Assembly (NCBI GenBank): GCA_002337085.1
Contig: DDFH01000006.1
Coordinates: 277,098 to 341,097, forward strand
Length of the DNA stretch: 64,000 nucleotides
Direction of reading: 5' to 3'
Source of the DNA: Hyphomonadaceae bacterium UBA1933
GTDB lineage: Bacteria > Pseudomonadota > Alphaproteobacteria > Caulobacterales > Aquidulcibacteraceae
Made by a program: the position numbers and the translations under genes. This document shows positions 16,583-25,745 of this stretch, one piece after another. Numbering within the stretch: the stretch's first letter is position 1; each line of letters opens with the position of its first letter. The notes under the pieces were generated by a model. That model had not been told where the DNA came from, ran no database searches, and saw only the letters and a list, made by a program, of their open reading frames with translations.

Positions 16583-17722
16583 TTATTCCTTCCGCTCACT
16601 CGCGCGTTTTTTCACGCTTTCGGAGCGTAATTGACCACATGCCGCCAGAATATCTTGCCCACGTGTGCGGCGGATGGGTGCGGAATATCCGTTTGAGAAT
16701 AAAAATTCCGAAAATGCCTTTACCTTGGCGCGATCCGAACAAACATAATCCGAACCCGGCCATGGGTTAAACGGAATAAGATTAACCTTGGACGGGATGC
16801 CTTTGATAAGTTTTAACAAATCCTTGGCGTCATCAATATTATCATTAACGTCTTTAAGCATCACATATTCAAAGGTAACGCGATTAGAATTTGATAAATC
16901 TGGATAGGCGCGAATTGCCGCAAATAATTCTTGAAGATTATATTTTTTATTAATTGGCACAAGGACATCACGTAATTTATCGTTACAAGCGTGCAGAGAT
17001 ACCGCAAGCATAACCCCAATTTGCCCCAATTTATCCATTTCAGGAACAATGCCAGAAGTCGAAACCGTGATACGGCGGCGACCAATGGCAATACCTTCGC
17101 CATCGGATAAAATTTCAATTGCGGTCGCGACCTGATCGAAATTATATAATGGCTCACCCATGCCCATAAAAACTATATTGGTAATTTGGCGGTTTTCAAA
17201 TGGGGTTGGCCATTCGCCCAAATCATCGCGGGCGACCATTAATTGCATCACGATTTCTTGGGCGGTCAAATTGCGCACCAAAACCTGTGTACCAGTGTGG
17301 CAGAAAGAACAATTTAGCGTGCAGCCAACTTGTGATGAAATGCACAATGCCCCCGAACGCGCCACATCGGGAATATAAACAATCTCAACCTCAATACCAC
17401 GCTCTGGGCGGATAAGCCATTTTCGTGTGCCATCTTTGGAAACCAGACGCTCAACCACTTCGCAGCGTTCAAGTGTGAAATTTTCTTTTAATTTGGCACG
17501 TAAATCCTTTGCCATATCGGTGATAAGGTCAAAATCCTTGATGCCATAATGATAAATCCACCGCCAAAGCTGTTTGGCGCGCATATTACGCATTTTTTCA
17601 GGCACACCAATTTCGCCCATTTTTTCTTTTAATTCTATAAGCGAAAGCCCAACCAATGACGGTTTATTATCAACCGTCATTACGGGTTTTGATGTTGGAA
17701 TATTATCAATTAATGTATTCAT
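16583..17722 (-). CDS. rlmN: Dual-specificity RNA methyltransferase RlmN
   Basis: 379 aa radical-SAM enzyme. The cluster-binding CxxxCxxC is seen as GCTLNCSFCHTG, with preceding GALCISSQV; the substrate Cys loop near the C-terminus (RGQDILAACGQL) is present. Makes 2-methyladenosine at 23S A2503 and tRNA A37. Start is ATG at 17722. Single gene, downstream neighbour convergent. Confidence 0.95.
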   Translation of the reverse strand: MNTLIDNIPTSKPVMTVDNKPSLVGLSLIELKEKMGEIGVPEKMRNMRAKQLWRWIYHYGIKDFDLITDMAKDLRAKLKENFTLERCEVVERLVSKDGTRKWLIRPERGIEVEIVYIPDVARSGALCISSQVGCTLNCSFCHTGTQVLVRNLTAQEIVMQLMVARDDLGEWPTPFENRQITNIVFMGMGEPLYNFDQVATAIEILSDGEGIAIGRRRITVSTSGIVPEMDKLGQIGVMLAVSLHACNDKLRDVLVPINKKYNLQELFAAIRAYPDLSNSNRVTFEYVMLKDVNDNIDDAKDLLKLIKGIPSKVNLIPFNPWPGSDYVCSDRAKVKAFSEFLFSNGYSAPIRRTRGQDILAACGQLRSESVKKRASERKE

Positions 17723-18229
17723 TGCCGCGCAATATCAGAAAAATGGGAAAAATGTAAGGGGGCGTTTAACCGCGCCAATAAATAAAGCCTTCATTCGTTA
17801 GTGTCCTTTTATTATAATGATGCCGTCCAAAAAATTGTTATATCTTACGATATTTTTCCAATGTGGTGACACAATTTGTTTATATATGTTTACATAAAAT
17901 TCGTATGCTGCCGCAAAGCCCAACCTAAAGGTATGTTTTTAAATGCAAAATCATATTTTTACGATGTCAAAGTGCGTTACGCTTGAAAATGTTGACATTT
18001 GTTGACATTTCTTTGTTTGCCCATGGTTTTTAAAAACCAAGCGCAAGATTTGATTGTATCATATCTAATAATAAGGTGGATAAACCCCATCGGTACTTTG
18101 TGCTACCTTTGCCCCCGCGTGTATTGTGATAAAATGGTTAGTTAGAGGTTCGAATTTTCCATCATTTTTAAATTTAAGGTGGAAATAGTTTTGCATTTGT
18201 GGTTATACATTTTGGCGGGGTATGTAATC
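17723..18229. other. 507-nt gap before the HerA-like gene; 10-bp tandem repeat
   Basis: AT-rich, no convincing gene. GTTGACATTT occurs twice back to back at 17991-18000 and 18001-18010, giving two adjacent TTGACA hexamers, but no good -10 lies at the right distance. A tRNA T-loop-like string TTCGAAT near 18149 has no supporting stem. The change in composition near 18120 may mark the left edge of an acquired segment. Confidence 0.5.
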
Positions 18230-20395
18230 ATGAGTAAATTATACAGAACCATCACTGCATTTATTATTAGTGTTTTGGTCAGTGGTTTTTTTTGGGTTTG
18301 GCAAAAACAGATAGTACCATCAGAAACGATAGCATTGTTAATTTATACATCGCTATTGATGCTAGTATTTGTAAATTCATTTGTTGAGCATTATTTCACA
18401 AAGCCCTCAGACGTATTAGCGACATCAATTTCGATATTACTTATGCTTTTACCCATAAAAAACCAATTGCCAAATTGGGGTATCATCTTTGATTTTGCAA
18501 TTTGGTATCTGTTCATATTAACTTTAATATCAACAGCTTCACTAGTAATATCAGACAAAAACAAACCAGATGCATGTTTTCAAAATAAAACAGCAAACTT
18601 TCTAAAAGACTTTTCATCTATTTTTGGAAATGGAACGTTACTGTATATGAGCGTATTCTCAATTACTTTAGCGTACGCAATTAACTTTCCAAAGGCTGAA
18701 AGAATCTTGCTTATGGTTATAAGCCTTCTGCTTTTAAGTTCTTATAAAATTTTACCAAAATTATTAGAAAATAAAAGAGTATCAAATAAAAATCTTGATG
18801 AGTTGGGGGTTATCATTGGCGTTAAATCAAATGACTTATTTTGGGTAAAGCTTTATCCAAAGAATTTGCGAAAAGCATTAAAAAAGTTCGATTTAGTAAA
18901 GTTTAACTATTCTGCCGAAGATGGCGAAATAATAAGATATGGTTTTATTGCAGATAAATATTCGTTAAATGGTGAACAATGGGCGGAAGTGCTTAGTTCG
19001 CGAAATACAAACGAAATTCTTGAAATAATTCCTTCAAATTATAGTTTAAAACCTGATACAGTTTATCTTGCTAATGATGAAGGCAAAAAAGATAATTTAG
19101 AGAGACTTGCTGGATTCATAACAGAAGGTTCTAATGTTGGTTCGGTGAAGTTTAAATATGCAAGAAAAGCACAAGTCGAGGAAGGTACACTTCTAGAAGT
19201 TAAAACTAGGGATAATAAAACAGTATTATATCAAGTAGTTGACGGTATTACAAAAATAAAAACACTTGAAGATAAGAATGAAACAGGATTGATTTCTGGT
19301 GAAGCTTCCCAAATTGGAATTTGGAATCCAGAAACACAAGGATTTGAGAAATACGGTTGGGTTCCTGAGATTAGTACACCCCTCATGTTAGCATCAGAAA
19401 TTGGTAATGTTGAAATTCCAAATAACGAAACATGTTTGGGTGTGATACCAAATACCAATTTCACTATTTCGGCAAATAAAGAAGAGTTAATCACTCACCA
19501 TACCGCGATTTTGGGCGTAACAGGTTCAGGTAAGTCTGTTTTTACAAGAAAGTTAATAGGGAATATTGCAGAGGATGACATTAAAGTAATATGTATTGAT
19601 TTTACTGGTGAGTATAAAAATTTCTTTGCAGAATATATTTCCACAGACTTCATAAGTAAAGCCACCAATGACTCATTGACAAAAACAATTAAAGATATGG
19701 CAAAAGAAACCGAAAAGTATACTCCGAGTGAAGAAAAACTGGATCCATTAAAAAAGGAAGCAATTAAAGAATTCCAAAAAGAGATTACCAATTTTATAGA
19801 TAGCGAAGACAAAATAGCTATTTTTGAATTACCAGATTTGGCAAATACAAATTCAACATTAGAGTATATGAAATGGTTTTTTGCATCATTATTTATGCTA
19901 GCTAAAGATAATAAAACGAAAAAAAGAATATGTATTGTACTCGAAGAGGCACATACAATTGTCCCCGAAACTAATACCATAGGCGGCCCTGAGAAGGGTA
20001 TGAAGGGCTTAGTAAACCATATCGCTCAGATTGCACTGCAAGGAAGAAAATACAAAATTGGTTTCTTAGTGATTGCGCAAAGAACGGCTAATGTATCAAA
20101 AACCGTATTAACACAATGCAATACAATCATAGCATTCCAACAATTTGATAAAACCAGTACTGATTTCTTGGCAAATTATTTTGGAAGTAATTTGGCAAAC
20201 GTATTGCCGAATTTAAAACCAAGGCATGCTGTCGCATTTGGGAAGGCTTTAAAATCCAATATGCCAGTTATATTCAAAGTGCCTGATATCCCGGAGTCAA
20301 ATATTGCGGGTATACCTCCAAGAGGTGAAACCGTTGAAATTATTAAAGATGTGAAGGCAAATAAACCTCCACGTAGCGATGCAACAATGTTGTGA
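18230..20395 (+). CDS. Membrane-anchored HerA/DUF87-type ATPase
   Basis: About 721 aa from ATG 18230 (GGGG 9 nt upstream); a GTG at 18179 would add 17 residues. The first 180 residues hold about six hydrophobic helices; residues 190-420 look like a HAS-type beta-barrel region; then the ATPase core with Walker A GVTGSGKS (about 429-436) and Walker B CIVLEEAH (about 569-576). HerA-type pumps are hexameric DNA translocases, and membrane-linked or stand-alone copies are often part of anti-phage or conjugation modules. Base composition is clearly lower in GC, and AGA and ATA codons are commoner than in neighbours, suggesting transfer. No nuclease (NurA, Sir2, DUF4297) is adjacent, so its system is unknown. 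Confidence 0.8.
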   Translation: MSKLYRTITAFIISVLVSGFFWVWQKQIVPSETIALLIYTSLLMLVFVNSFVEHYFTKPSDVLATSISILLMLLPIKNQLPNWGIIFDFAIWYLFILTLISTASLVISDKNKPDACFQNKTANFLKDFSSIFGNGTLLYMSVFSITLAYAINFPKAERILLMVISLLLLSSYKILPKLLENKRVSNKNLDELGVIIGVKSNDLFWVKLYPKNLRKALKKFDLVKFNYSAEDGEIIRYGFIADKYSLNGEQWAEVLSSRNTNEILEIIPSNYSLKPDTVYLANDEGKKDNLERLAGFITEGSNVGSVKFKYARKAQVEEGTLLEVKTRDNKTVLYQVVDGITKIKTLEDKNETGLISGEASQIGIWNPETQGFEKYGWVPEISTPLMLASEIGNVEIPNNETCLGVIPNTNFTISANKEELITHHTAILGVTGSGKSVFTRKLIGNIAEDDIKVICIDFTGEYKNFFAEYISTDFISKATNDSLTKTIKDMAKETEKYTPSEEKLDPLKKEAIKEFQKEITNFIDSEDKIAIFELPDLANTNSTLEYMKWFFASLFMLAKDNKTKKRICIVLEEAHTIVPETNTIGGPEKGMKGLVNHIAQIALQGRKYKIGFLVIAQRTANVSKTVLTQCNTIIAFQQFDKTSTDFLANYFGSNLANVLPNLKPRHAVAFGKALKSNMPVIFKVPDIPESNIAGIPPRGETVEIIKDVKANKPPRSDATML

Positions 20396-20425
20396 GTAAA
20401 GATTAACAGAAATAACTTTGATAAC

Positions 20426-20487
20426 GGGGGACGCAGTTGCCCCCTCCGGTCACTTCGTGACCACCTCCCCCGTTTCACAGGGGAGGA
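20426..20487. repeat. Triple-hairpin intergenic repeat downstream of the HerA-like gene
   Basis: Three consecutive hairpins: GGGGG/CCCCC (20426-20444), perfect GGTCAC-TTC-GTGACC (20448-20462), and CCTCCCC/GGGGAGG (20464-20486). GC-rich against an AT-rich surround. It shares ACGAAGTG (on the complementary strand) with the element at 14735. Type resembles small intergenic palindromic repeats of bacteria; it may also end transcription of the ATPase gene. Confidence 0.7.
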
Positions 20488-20503
20488 CAAAAGTCGCCAA
20501 TGC

Positions 20504-20524
20504 CGTAATTCGTAATTCGTAATT
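20504..20524. repeat. Three tandem copies of CGTAATT
   Basis: CGTAATT x3 at 20504-20510, 20511-20517 and 20518-20524. The block is framed by CCGTAA ... TTACGG, so it can fold. It lies just past the dcd stop. Confidence 0.8.
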
Positions 20525-20534
20525 TTTACGGTTG

Positions 20535-21584
20535 CTATCCCCACTCACCAAATAATTTCGACAGTTTTAATCCCTGTCCTTGGTAATTATTGCCGGATTG
20601 CCCGTATAATTTGTCGGGTTTGCCTGCAAGTTCTTCATAAACCAGTCTTGCCACCGGTTGCCCATGTTCCAAAACAAATGGCACATCGCGCCCGCGTACT
20701 TCCAACACGCCGCGCGCACCGGTTTTACCGTCTTTTGAGCCAAAACCAGGGTCAAAGAAGCCCGCATAATGGGCGCGGAATTCACCCAAATCTTCGGCAC
20801 TTGCCACCATTTCGGCGGCCAGATTTTCTTCAATCGAAAGCCCTTGTTGGGAGGCCAAAATATAAAATTCACCGGGGTCAAGGATTAGCTTTTTTTCAGG
20901 TGCGTACAATGGCTCAAAAAACTTTTTGGGGTCGTGACCCGCAAGATTGCGAAGGTTTAACAAGGGCGCATGGCGGCGCGCACGATAGCCAACAATTTCC
21001 CCAATGCTTGCGGGGTCAAGATCAAGTGCCAAATCAAGTTTTTTTACGGTTTGCGGATTATTTTGTTTAAGGCGTAATTGCGCCAGCTTTTCGCCTTCAT
21101 GAACCAAAATTGGGAAAGTGCGTGGGCAAATTTCCATCCATAATGGGCCATGATAACCAGATTTAATACGGTCAAAAGCGGTGGCTTCATCACTAATGAC
21201 ACGGACAAAAACGTCAATCCGTCCGGTTGATGATTTGGGGTTGGTGATGCCCGCAATATTTTCCGGCAATTCAAGATTTTCCATCAAGGGCGCAAGATAA
21301 ACACAACCAGTTTCCAAAACCGCGCCATCTGAAAGATTAACCTTGTGCAGCACAAGATCACTATTTTCAAGGACATTACGAACACTTTTCCCTAGCCCTG
21401 GTAAAAAGCTTGCCCGTAGGCGATAGGCAAAAGAGCCAAGCCGTAAATCAAGGCTTGCAGGTTGGAATTGATTATCACCAATTGGGCAATTGGCGGCAAT
21501 GCCACCATCTTTCACCATTTGGCGCAGCATATTATCAACGATTACGCCCGAGACTACGCCTGATTGCGTATTATTATCCAACAT
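20535..21584 (-). CDS. dcd: 2'-deoxycytidine 5'-triphosphate deaminase, two-domain alphaproteobacterial type
   Basis: 349 aa, about twice a classical Dcd, matching the long bacterial family with two dUTPase-like folds. The N-terminal half has YLAPLMENLELPENIAG and NPKSSTGRIDVFVRVI; the second half has GFFDPGFGSKDGKTGARG. Supplies dUTP and then dTMP. Its start overlaps the pheA stop by 11 bp, so it is co-transcribed with kdsB-pheA. Confidence 0.88.
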   Translation of the reverse strand: MLDNNTQSGVVSGVIVDNMLRQMVKDGGIAANCPIGDNQFQPASLDLRLGSFAYRLRASFLPGLGKSVRNVLENSDLVLHKVNLSDGAVLETGCVYLAPLMENLELPENIAGITNPKSSTGRIDVFVRVISDEATAFDRIKSGYHGPLWMEICPRTFPILVHEGEKLAQLRLKQNNPQTVKKLDLALDLDPASIGEIVGYRARRHAPLLNLRNLAGHDPKKFFEPLYAPEKKLILDPGEFYILASQQGLSIEENLAAEMVASAEDLGEFRAHYAGFFDPGFGSKDGKTGARGVLEVRGRDVPFVLEHGQPVARLVYEELAGKPDKLYGQSGNNYQGQGLKLSKLFGEWG

Positions 21585-22446
21585 TTAAATCACGCTTTCT
21601 GAATTCGTGGGCGGGATAAACGCCAAGAATTTGTAAATCATCACAAAAGAAGCTTAGTTCCTGCATTGCAAGCTGTACATTGGCTTGGTCGGTGTGGCCT
21701 TCAATATCCGCATAGAATTGGGTTGCATTAAAGCTGCCACCGATTTGATAGGATTCCAATTTGGTCATATTGACGCCATTGGTCGCAAAACCACCCATCG
21801 CTTTATATAATGCGGCGGGGATATTGCGCACGCGGAAAACAAAGCTGGTGATATATTCTTTGCCTTCTTCAAAAACCGCATCCATTGGTTTTGATGAAAC
21901 AATCACAAAGCGGGTGGCATTGTGTTTGGCGTCTTCAACATTTTCCATCAAAATTGGCAAATTGTAATTTTCGGCGGCAAGGCGGGTTCCAAGTGCGGCA
22001 TGGTGTTTATCACCCAATTCATAAATTTCACGAACCGCGCCCGCTGTATCGGCGGTTTTTATTGCCACTGCGCCCAATTTGGCGATAATTTCGCGGCATT
22101 GCCCCAATGCCATGGGGTGTGAACGTATATATTTAATATCTTCAAGCGTTGAATCTTTTGTTCCGACCAATTGATGGGAAATTGGTGAAAAATATTCACC
22201 CACAATATAAAGGTTGGAGGCGGGTAATAAATGATGCACATCACCCACACGACCAGCAAGTGTGTTTTCAATTGCAATCATACCGCGTTCACATGTGCCA
22301 TCTTTTACCGCATGAAATGCGTCTTCAAAGGTTTGGCACGGATAGGGTTCATAATCAGGGCAGGCAATCAAAGATGCCATATGTGAATTTGCGCCAATTT
22401 CACCTTGAAAGGCAATTTTTTTACCTGAAACATTTTTATTTGGCAT
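21574..22446 (-). CDS. pheA: Prephenate dehydratase
   Basis: 290 aa from ATG 22446, chosen because AGGAAA lies 6 nt upstream; the longer frame to 22497 has no such site. IAFQGEIGANSHMA and the TRFVIV motif (NATRFVIVSS) mark the catalytic domain, followed by a C-terminal ACT domain (TSFVFRVRNIPAALYKAM) for phenylalanine feedback. No chorismate mutase domain. Overlaps kdsB by 11 bp and dcd by 11 bp: a compact kdsB-pheA-dcd operon. Confidence 0.93.
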   Translation of the reverse strand: MPNKNVSGKKIAFQGEIGANSHMASLIACPDYEPYPCQTFEDAFHAVKDGTCERGMIAIENTLAGRVGDVHHLLPASNLYIVGEYFSPISHQLVGTKDSTLEDIKYIRSHPMALGQCREIIAKLGAVAIKTADTAGAVREIYELGDKHHAALGTRLAAENYNLPILMENVEDAKHNATRFVIVSSKPMDAVFEEGKEYITSFVFRVRNIPAALYKAMGGFATNGVNMTKLESYQIGGSFNATQFYADIEGHTDQANVQLAMQELSFFCDDLQILGVYPAHEFRKRDLNVG

Positions 22447-23197
22447 TATTTTTCCTATAATATTCGCGCGCCATTTCAAGATGGTCTTTTGTATCAACCC
22501 CTTTGGGGAAGTCTTTTACCAAAGCGGCATAAATTTTCAAACCATTTTCCAAGGCACGTAATTGTTCAAGCTTTTCACGTTTTTCAAGCGCTGAGGGCGG
22601 TAAAGATACAAATTTTTCCAATGCAGCGCGGCGATAAACATAAAGCCCGACATGGCGGAAAATATCGCCGCCGCCATCACCACTATTGCCACTCCAGGGG
22701 GCGTTAGCGCGGGTGAAATATAAACATTCGCCACTGATTTTATCTTTTAATGAGATAATGCCTTTGACAACATTTTCATCCACCTTTTCATTTTCATCAC
22801 TACTGGGTGATAAAAGCGTGGCAATATCAGCAGCGGGATATTTTTCCAAAACTGCTAGTGCATCATTGATTAGTGATGGTTCAAACGTTGGCATATCGCC
22901 TTGAAGGTTGATGATGGTATCGTATTTCCGCTCTTTATCGAAAATATCAATGGCGGCCTTAATTCTATCCGAACCAGAAGGAAGTGCAGGATCGGTTAAA
23001 ACCGCATCTGCGCCAAATTCTTTTACGACATCAACAATTTCTTTATCGCCGGCAGCAACCAAAACTTCATCAATGCCACAAAGTCGCGCACGTTCCACCA
23101 CGCGAACAATCATTGGCTTACCGCCAATATCGGCAAGAGGTTTATTAGGAAGACGGGATGCCGCGAGACGGGCGGGAATCACAATAATGGGTTTCAT
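22436..23197 (-). CDS. kdsB: 3-deoxy-manno-octulosonate cytidylyltransferase
   Basis: 253 aa. N-terminal VIPARLAASRLPNKPLADIGG is the nucleotide-sugar cytidylyltransferase signature. Activates Kdo as CMP-Kdo for lipid A-core synthesis. First gene of kdsB-pheA-dcd, divergent from a membrane cytochrome c, an order common in alphaproteobacteria. Confidence 0.95.
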   Translation of the reverse strand: MKPIIVIPARLAASRLPNKPLADIGGKPMIVRVVERARLCGIDEVLVAAGDKEIVDVVKEFGADAVLTDPALPSGSDRIKAAIDIFDKERKYDTIINLQGDMPTFEPSLINDALAVLEKYPAADIATLLSPSSDENEKVDENVVKGIISLKDKISGECLYFTRANAPWSGNSGDGGGDIFRHVGLYVYRRAALEKFVSLPPSALEKREKLEQLRALENGLKIYAALVKDFPKGVDTKDHLEMAREYYRKNNAK

Positions 23198-23423
23198 ATC
23201 AAGACCTGTTTTTGCCTTTATAAATTATGATTTAAGTGGGGCAAGTGCGGCAAATGTAATAAAGGATAACAAATTTAATGTAAGTTTCTACGATTTTAGG
23301 CTAAATGGGTAGGGTTTTTCACATTTATTACACTATTTTATTGAAATTCAATATTGCACGGGCATTAAAGCCATGCAATAAGGCGCAAATTAGCCAAACT
23401 TAATTTAGGGGAAGTTTGTCGGC

Positions 23424-24041
23424 ATGAAAATTACAAAAATTCTAACTTTGGGCGGATTGTTCCTTGTTGGTACTGTCGCTGGTATTATTGGTATTAATTT
23501 ATATTCAGGCGCATTATATGCCGGCAATACAAAAGCTTCTGGCTTTCCTATTGACCCAAATGGTGGTTCTGCGACGCCTGTGGCTGCGACACCTGACTTG
23601 CCACCTGATTGGGGCACATTGCTTGGTGATCCTGCGAAATTGGCTGAATTAACCACCAAAGGTGCAAATGCTGCAAAAGTTTGTGCGGCATGTCACGATA
23701 TCACACCTGCTGGTGCAAATAAAACTGGCCCTGCGCTTGCTGGCGTTGTTGGTCGTACCGCTGGTACGCATCCTGACTTTGCATATTCTGATGCAATGAA
23801 AGGCTTTGGCAAACAATGGACTCTTGATGAGCTTAACACTTATCTAAAAGATCCAAAAGCAACCGTTCCTGGTAACAAAATGGCATTTGCCGGCATCAAA
23901 AAACAAGATGACCGTGTTGCTGTTATTGCTTACTTGCGCTCGATTTCGCCATCTGCACCTGCACTTCCTGCACCGGGCGCTAATGCTCCTGCTGATGCAC
24001 CGGCTGACGCTGCTGCGAATGCAACTGCACCGGCTAAATAA
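23424..24041 (+). CDS. cycM: Membrane-anchored class I cytochrome c (CycM-like)
   Basis: 205 aa. An uncleaved N-terminal anchor (about residues 5-25) precedes a linker and the haem domain: CAACH haem-binding site, GPALAGVVGR, and axial Met in GNKMAFAG. The C-terminus is an Ala/Pro-rich low-complexity tail. Carries electrons between the bc1 complex and cytochrome oxidase in alphaproteobacteria. Divergent from kdsB across 226 nt that show no other gene. Confidence 0.92.
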   Translation: MKITKILTLGGLFLVGTVAGIIGINLYSGALYAGNTKASGFPIDPNGGSATPVAATPDLPPDWGTLLGDPAKLAELTTKGANAAKVCAACHDITPAGANKTGPALAGVVGRTAGTHPDFAYSDAMKGFGKQWTLDELNTYLKDPKATVPGNKMAFAGIKKQDDRVAVIAYLRSISPSAPALPAPGANAPADAPADAAANATAPAK

Positions 24042-24077
24042 TTTTGGCTAAATAACTTTTGGCAAACCTCATTAAAC

Positions 24078-24106
24078 AACCTCGCTTTATGGCGGGGTTT
24101 TTTATT
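24078..24106 (+). terminator. Intrinsic terminator after the cytochrome c gene
   Basis: AACCTCGC / GCGGGGTT 8-bp stem (one G-U), followed by a run of six T. Confidence 0.8.
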
Positions 24107-24168
24107 GCCAAATTTTCGAATATTGGTTACAAGCACACAAAAATACCAATAATAATCCGGAGTAAAAA

Positions 24169-24945
24169 ATGACCTATTCTACCATCATTACCGAAAAAGA
24201 AGATAATATTGCCATTATCACCCTTAACCGTCCCGAGGCTTTGAATGCATTAAATTCTACCTTGATGAATGAACTAACTATGGCGGTTGAAGCGTTTGAA
24301 AATGATGACGAAATTGGCTGTATGATTATTACTGGCTCACAAAAAGCATTCGCGGCGGGTGCCGATATTAAAGAAATGGCAAATTTCACATTTGCCGATG
24401 CCTATGGACAAGACTTTATCACCAAAAACTGGGAATCGGCGTCAAAGGCACGTAAACCAATTATTGCGGCGGTGGCTGGCTTTGCTTTGGGCGGTGGCTG
24501 TGAGCTTGCGATGATGTGCGATTATATAATTGCCGCAGATAATGCAAAATTTGGCCAGCCTGAAATTAAGCTTGGGATAATTCCGGGTGCGGGCGGCACA
24601 CAACGCCTTGTCCGCGCAATTGGCAAGTCTAAAGCAATGGAGCTGGTTTTAACCGGCGGCATGATGGATGCACTTGAGGCCGAAAAGGCAGGCCTTGTGG
24701 CGCGTATAGTTCCACTTGATGAATTATTAGATGTGGCAAAAAAATCGGCAAAAACGATTGCTTCTTATGGTCGTCTTTCAGTGCTAGCAGCCAAAGAAGC
24801 GGTAAATAGCGCATTTGAAAGCACCTTGTTACAGGGACTTAAATTTGAGCGTCGTCTTTTCCACGCGTTGTTCGCAACCGAAGATCAAAAAGAAGGTATG
24901 GATGCTTTTGCTAATAAACGGAAAGCAGAATTTAAAGGTAAATAA
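24169..24945 (+). CDS. Enoyl-CoA hydratase
   Basis: 258 aa crotonase fold. Oxyanion-hole segments are KAFAAGADIKEM and GFALGGGCELAMMCD; the two catalytic Glu positions are present (ELAMMC and PEIKLGIIPGAGG). Hydrates trans-2-enoyl-CoA in beta-oxidation. Its place just upstream of rpsT and dnaA is a conserved alphaproteobacterial order. Shine-Dalgarno CCGGAGTAA. Confidence 0.93.
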   Translation: MTYSTIITEKEDNIAIITLNRPEALNALNSTLMNELTMAVEAFENDDEIGCMIITGSQKAFAAGADIKEMANFTFADAYGQDFITKNWESASKARKPIIAAVAGFALGGGCELAMMCDYIIAADNAKFGQPEIKLGIIPGAGGTQRLVRAIGKSKAMELVLTGGMMDALEAEKAGLVARIVPLDELLDVAKKSAKTIASYGRLSVLAAKEAVNSAFESTLLQGLKFERRLFHALFATEDQKEGMDAFANKRKAEFKGK

Positions 24946-25069
24946 TATCTCGCGGTACTGACTAAAGGAAAAATATAGATTTCTTCTGATGAATCTTCAC
25001 ATGTTTGGGTGTTTTTGCCTTGACTATGGGCATTGTTTTAGGCATAGAGCCGCATTCAGATTAACTAGA

Positions 25070-25090
25070 CCCCCAATGGCGGGGGCTTTT
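25070..25090 (+). terminator. Intrinsic terminator between the enoyl-CoA hydratase gene and rpsT
   Basis: CCCCC (25070-25074) / GGGGG (25081-25085) around AATGGC, then CTTTT. Confidence 0.65.
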
Positions 25091-25151
25091 GGCGTGATTT
25101 TAACTGATGTTTTAACACTTTTGCCAAAAGAAAAAATTGAATGGATTATAA

Positions 25152-25415
25152 ATGGCAAATACAACTTCGGCTAAAAAAGCAACTCGCAAAATTGCTCGCC
25201 GCACTGAAATCAATATCGCTCGTCGTTCACGTGTGAAAACTTTTGTTCGCAAACTTGAAGAAGCGGTTGCGGGTGGTGATAAAGACGCTGCTAAAGTTGC
25301 TTTCAGCAATGTTGAGCCTGAAATCATGCGTGCGGTTACCAAAGGCGTTATTGCTAAAAATACTGCTGCTCGCAAAGTTTCAAGACTTTCTGCTCGCGTA
25401 AAAGCAATGGCATAA
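25152..25415 (+). CDS. rpsT: Ribosomal protein bS20
   Basis: 87 aa, basic; MANTTSAKKATRKIARRTE matches the bS20 N-terminus, and the whole length is normal. Binds 16S rRNA in the small subunit. Own terminator follows directly. Confidence 0.96.
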   Translation: MANTTSAKKATRKIARRTEINIARRSRVKTFVRKLEEAVAGGDKDAAKVAFSNVEPEIMRAVTKGVIAKNTAARKVSRLSARVKAMA

Positions 25416-25440
25416 TTTAAGTTCACAAATTTGTAAAAAT

Positions 25441-25468
25441 TACCGCCTCAAAAGGGCGGTATTTTTTT
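25441..25468 (+). terminator. Intrinsic terminator after rpsT
   Basis: TACCGCC / GGCGGTA stem extended by A-T pairs, followed by T7. Confidence 0.9.
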
Positions 25469-25640
25469 GCCTAAAAATTATTCTAGTGGATAAGTATGTG
25501 AATTAAGAAGCTTTTAAGACATTTTTATAGTGGTCAGTATAAATATGCGGCAGAATATCACTGTTTATAATACATTGTTTTTATTATATTATTTTCAGTT
25601 AATATAATGAGCGGAATCTGCCGTTTTATTATGCAAAATT

Positions 25641-25649
25641 TTATCCACA
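25641..25649 (+). promoter_or_regulatory. DnaA box
   Basis: TTATCCACA, exact consensus, 0.8 kb upstream of dnaA. Confidence 0.7.
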
Positions 25650-25686
25650 GGTTTTATGACATTTTTTTCACAGGTGGAAAAAGCTA

Positions 25687-25745
25687 GAGTCTTGACGCCA
25701 TTGGGATTCTTTTAGAGTCAATAAAATTTCTGCAAAAAAAGAATC
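25687..25745. promoter_or_regulatory. Cluster of four GANTC methylation sites
   Basis: GAGTC 25687, GATTC 25705, GAGTC 25715 and GAATC 25741. CcrM methylates GANTC in most alphaproteobacteria and links methylation state to replication-fork passage; in Caulobacter the dnaA promoter is controlled this way. Confidence 0.6.

Noticed and set aside
17991..18010. Tandem TTGACA as a strong promoter
   Set aside because: No -10 hexamer occurs 16-18 bp downstream of either copy.
18135..18165. tRNA T-arm-like string (AGAGG TTCGAAT TTTCC)
   Set aside because: Flanking bases do not form a proper T-stem and no acceptor, D or anticodon arms are present; at most a decayed fragment.
24946..25151. Possible small gene 24989-25174 before rpsT
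   Set aside because: Frame overlaps the rpsT start and a terminator hairpin; no ribosome site or recognisable protein.
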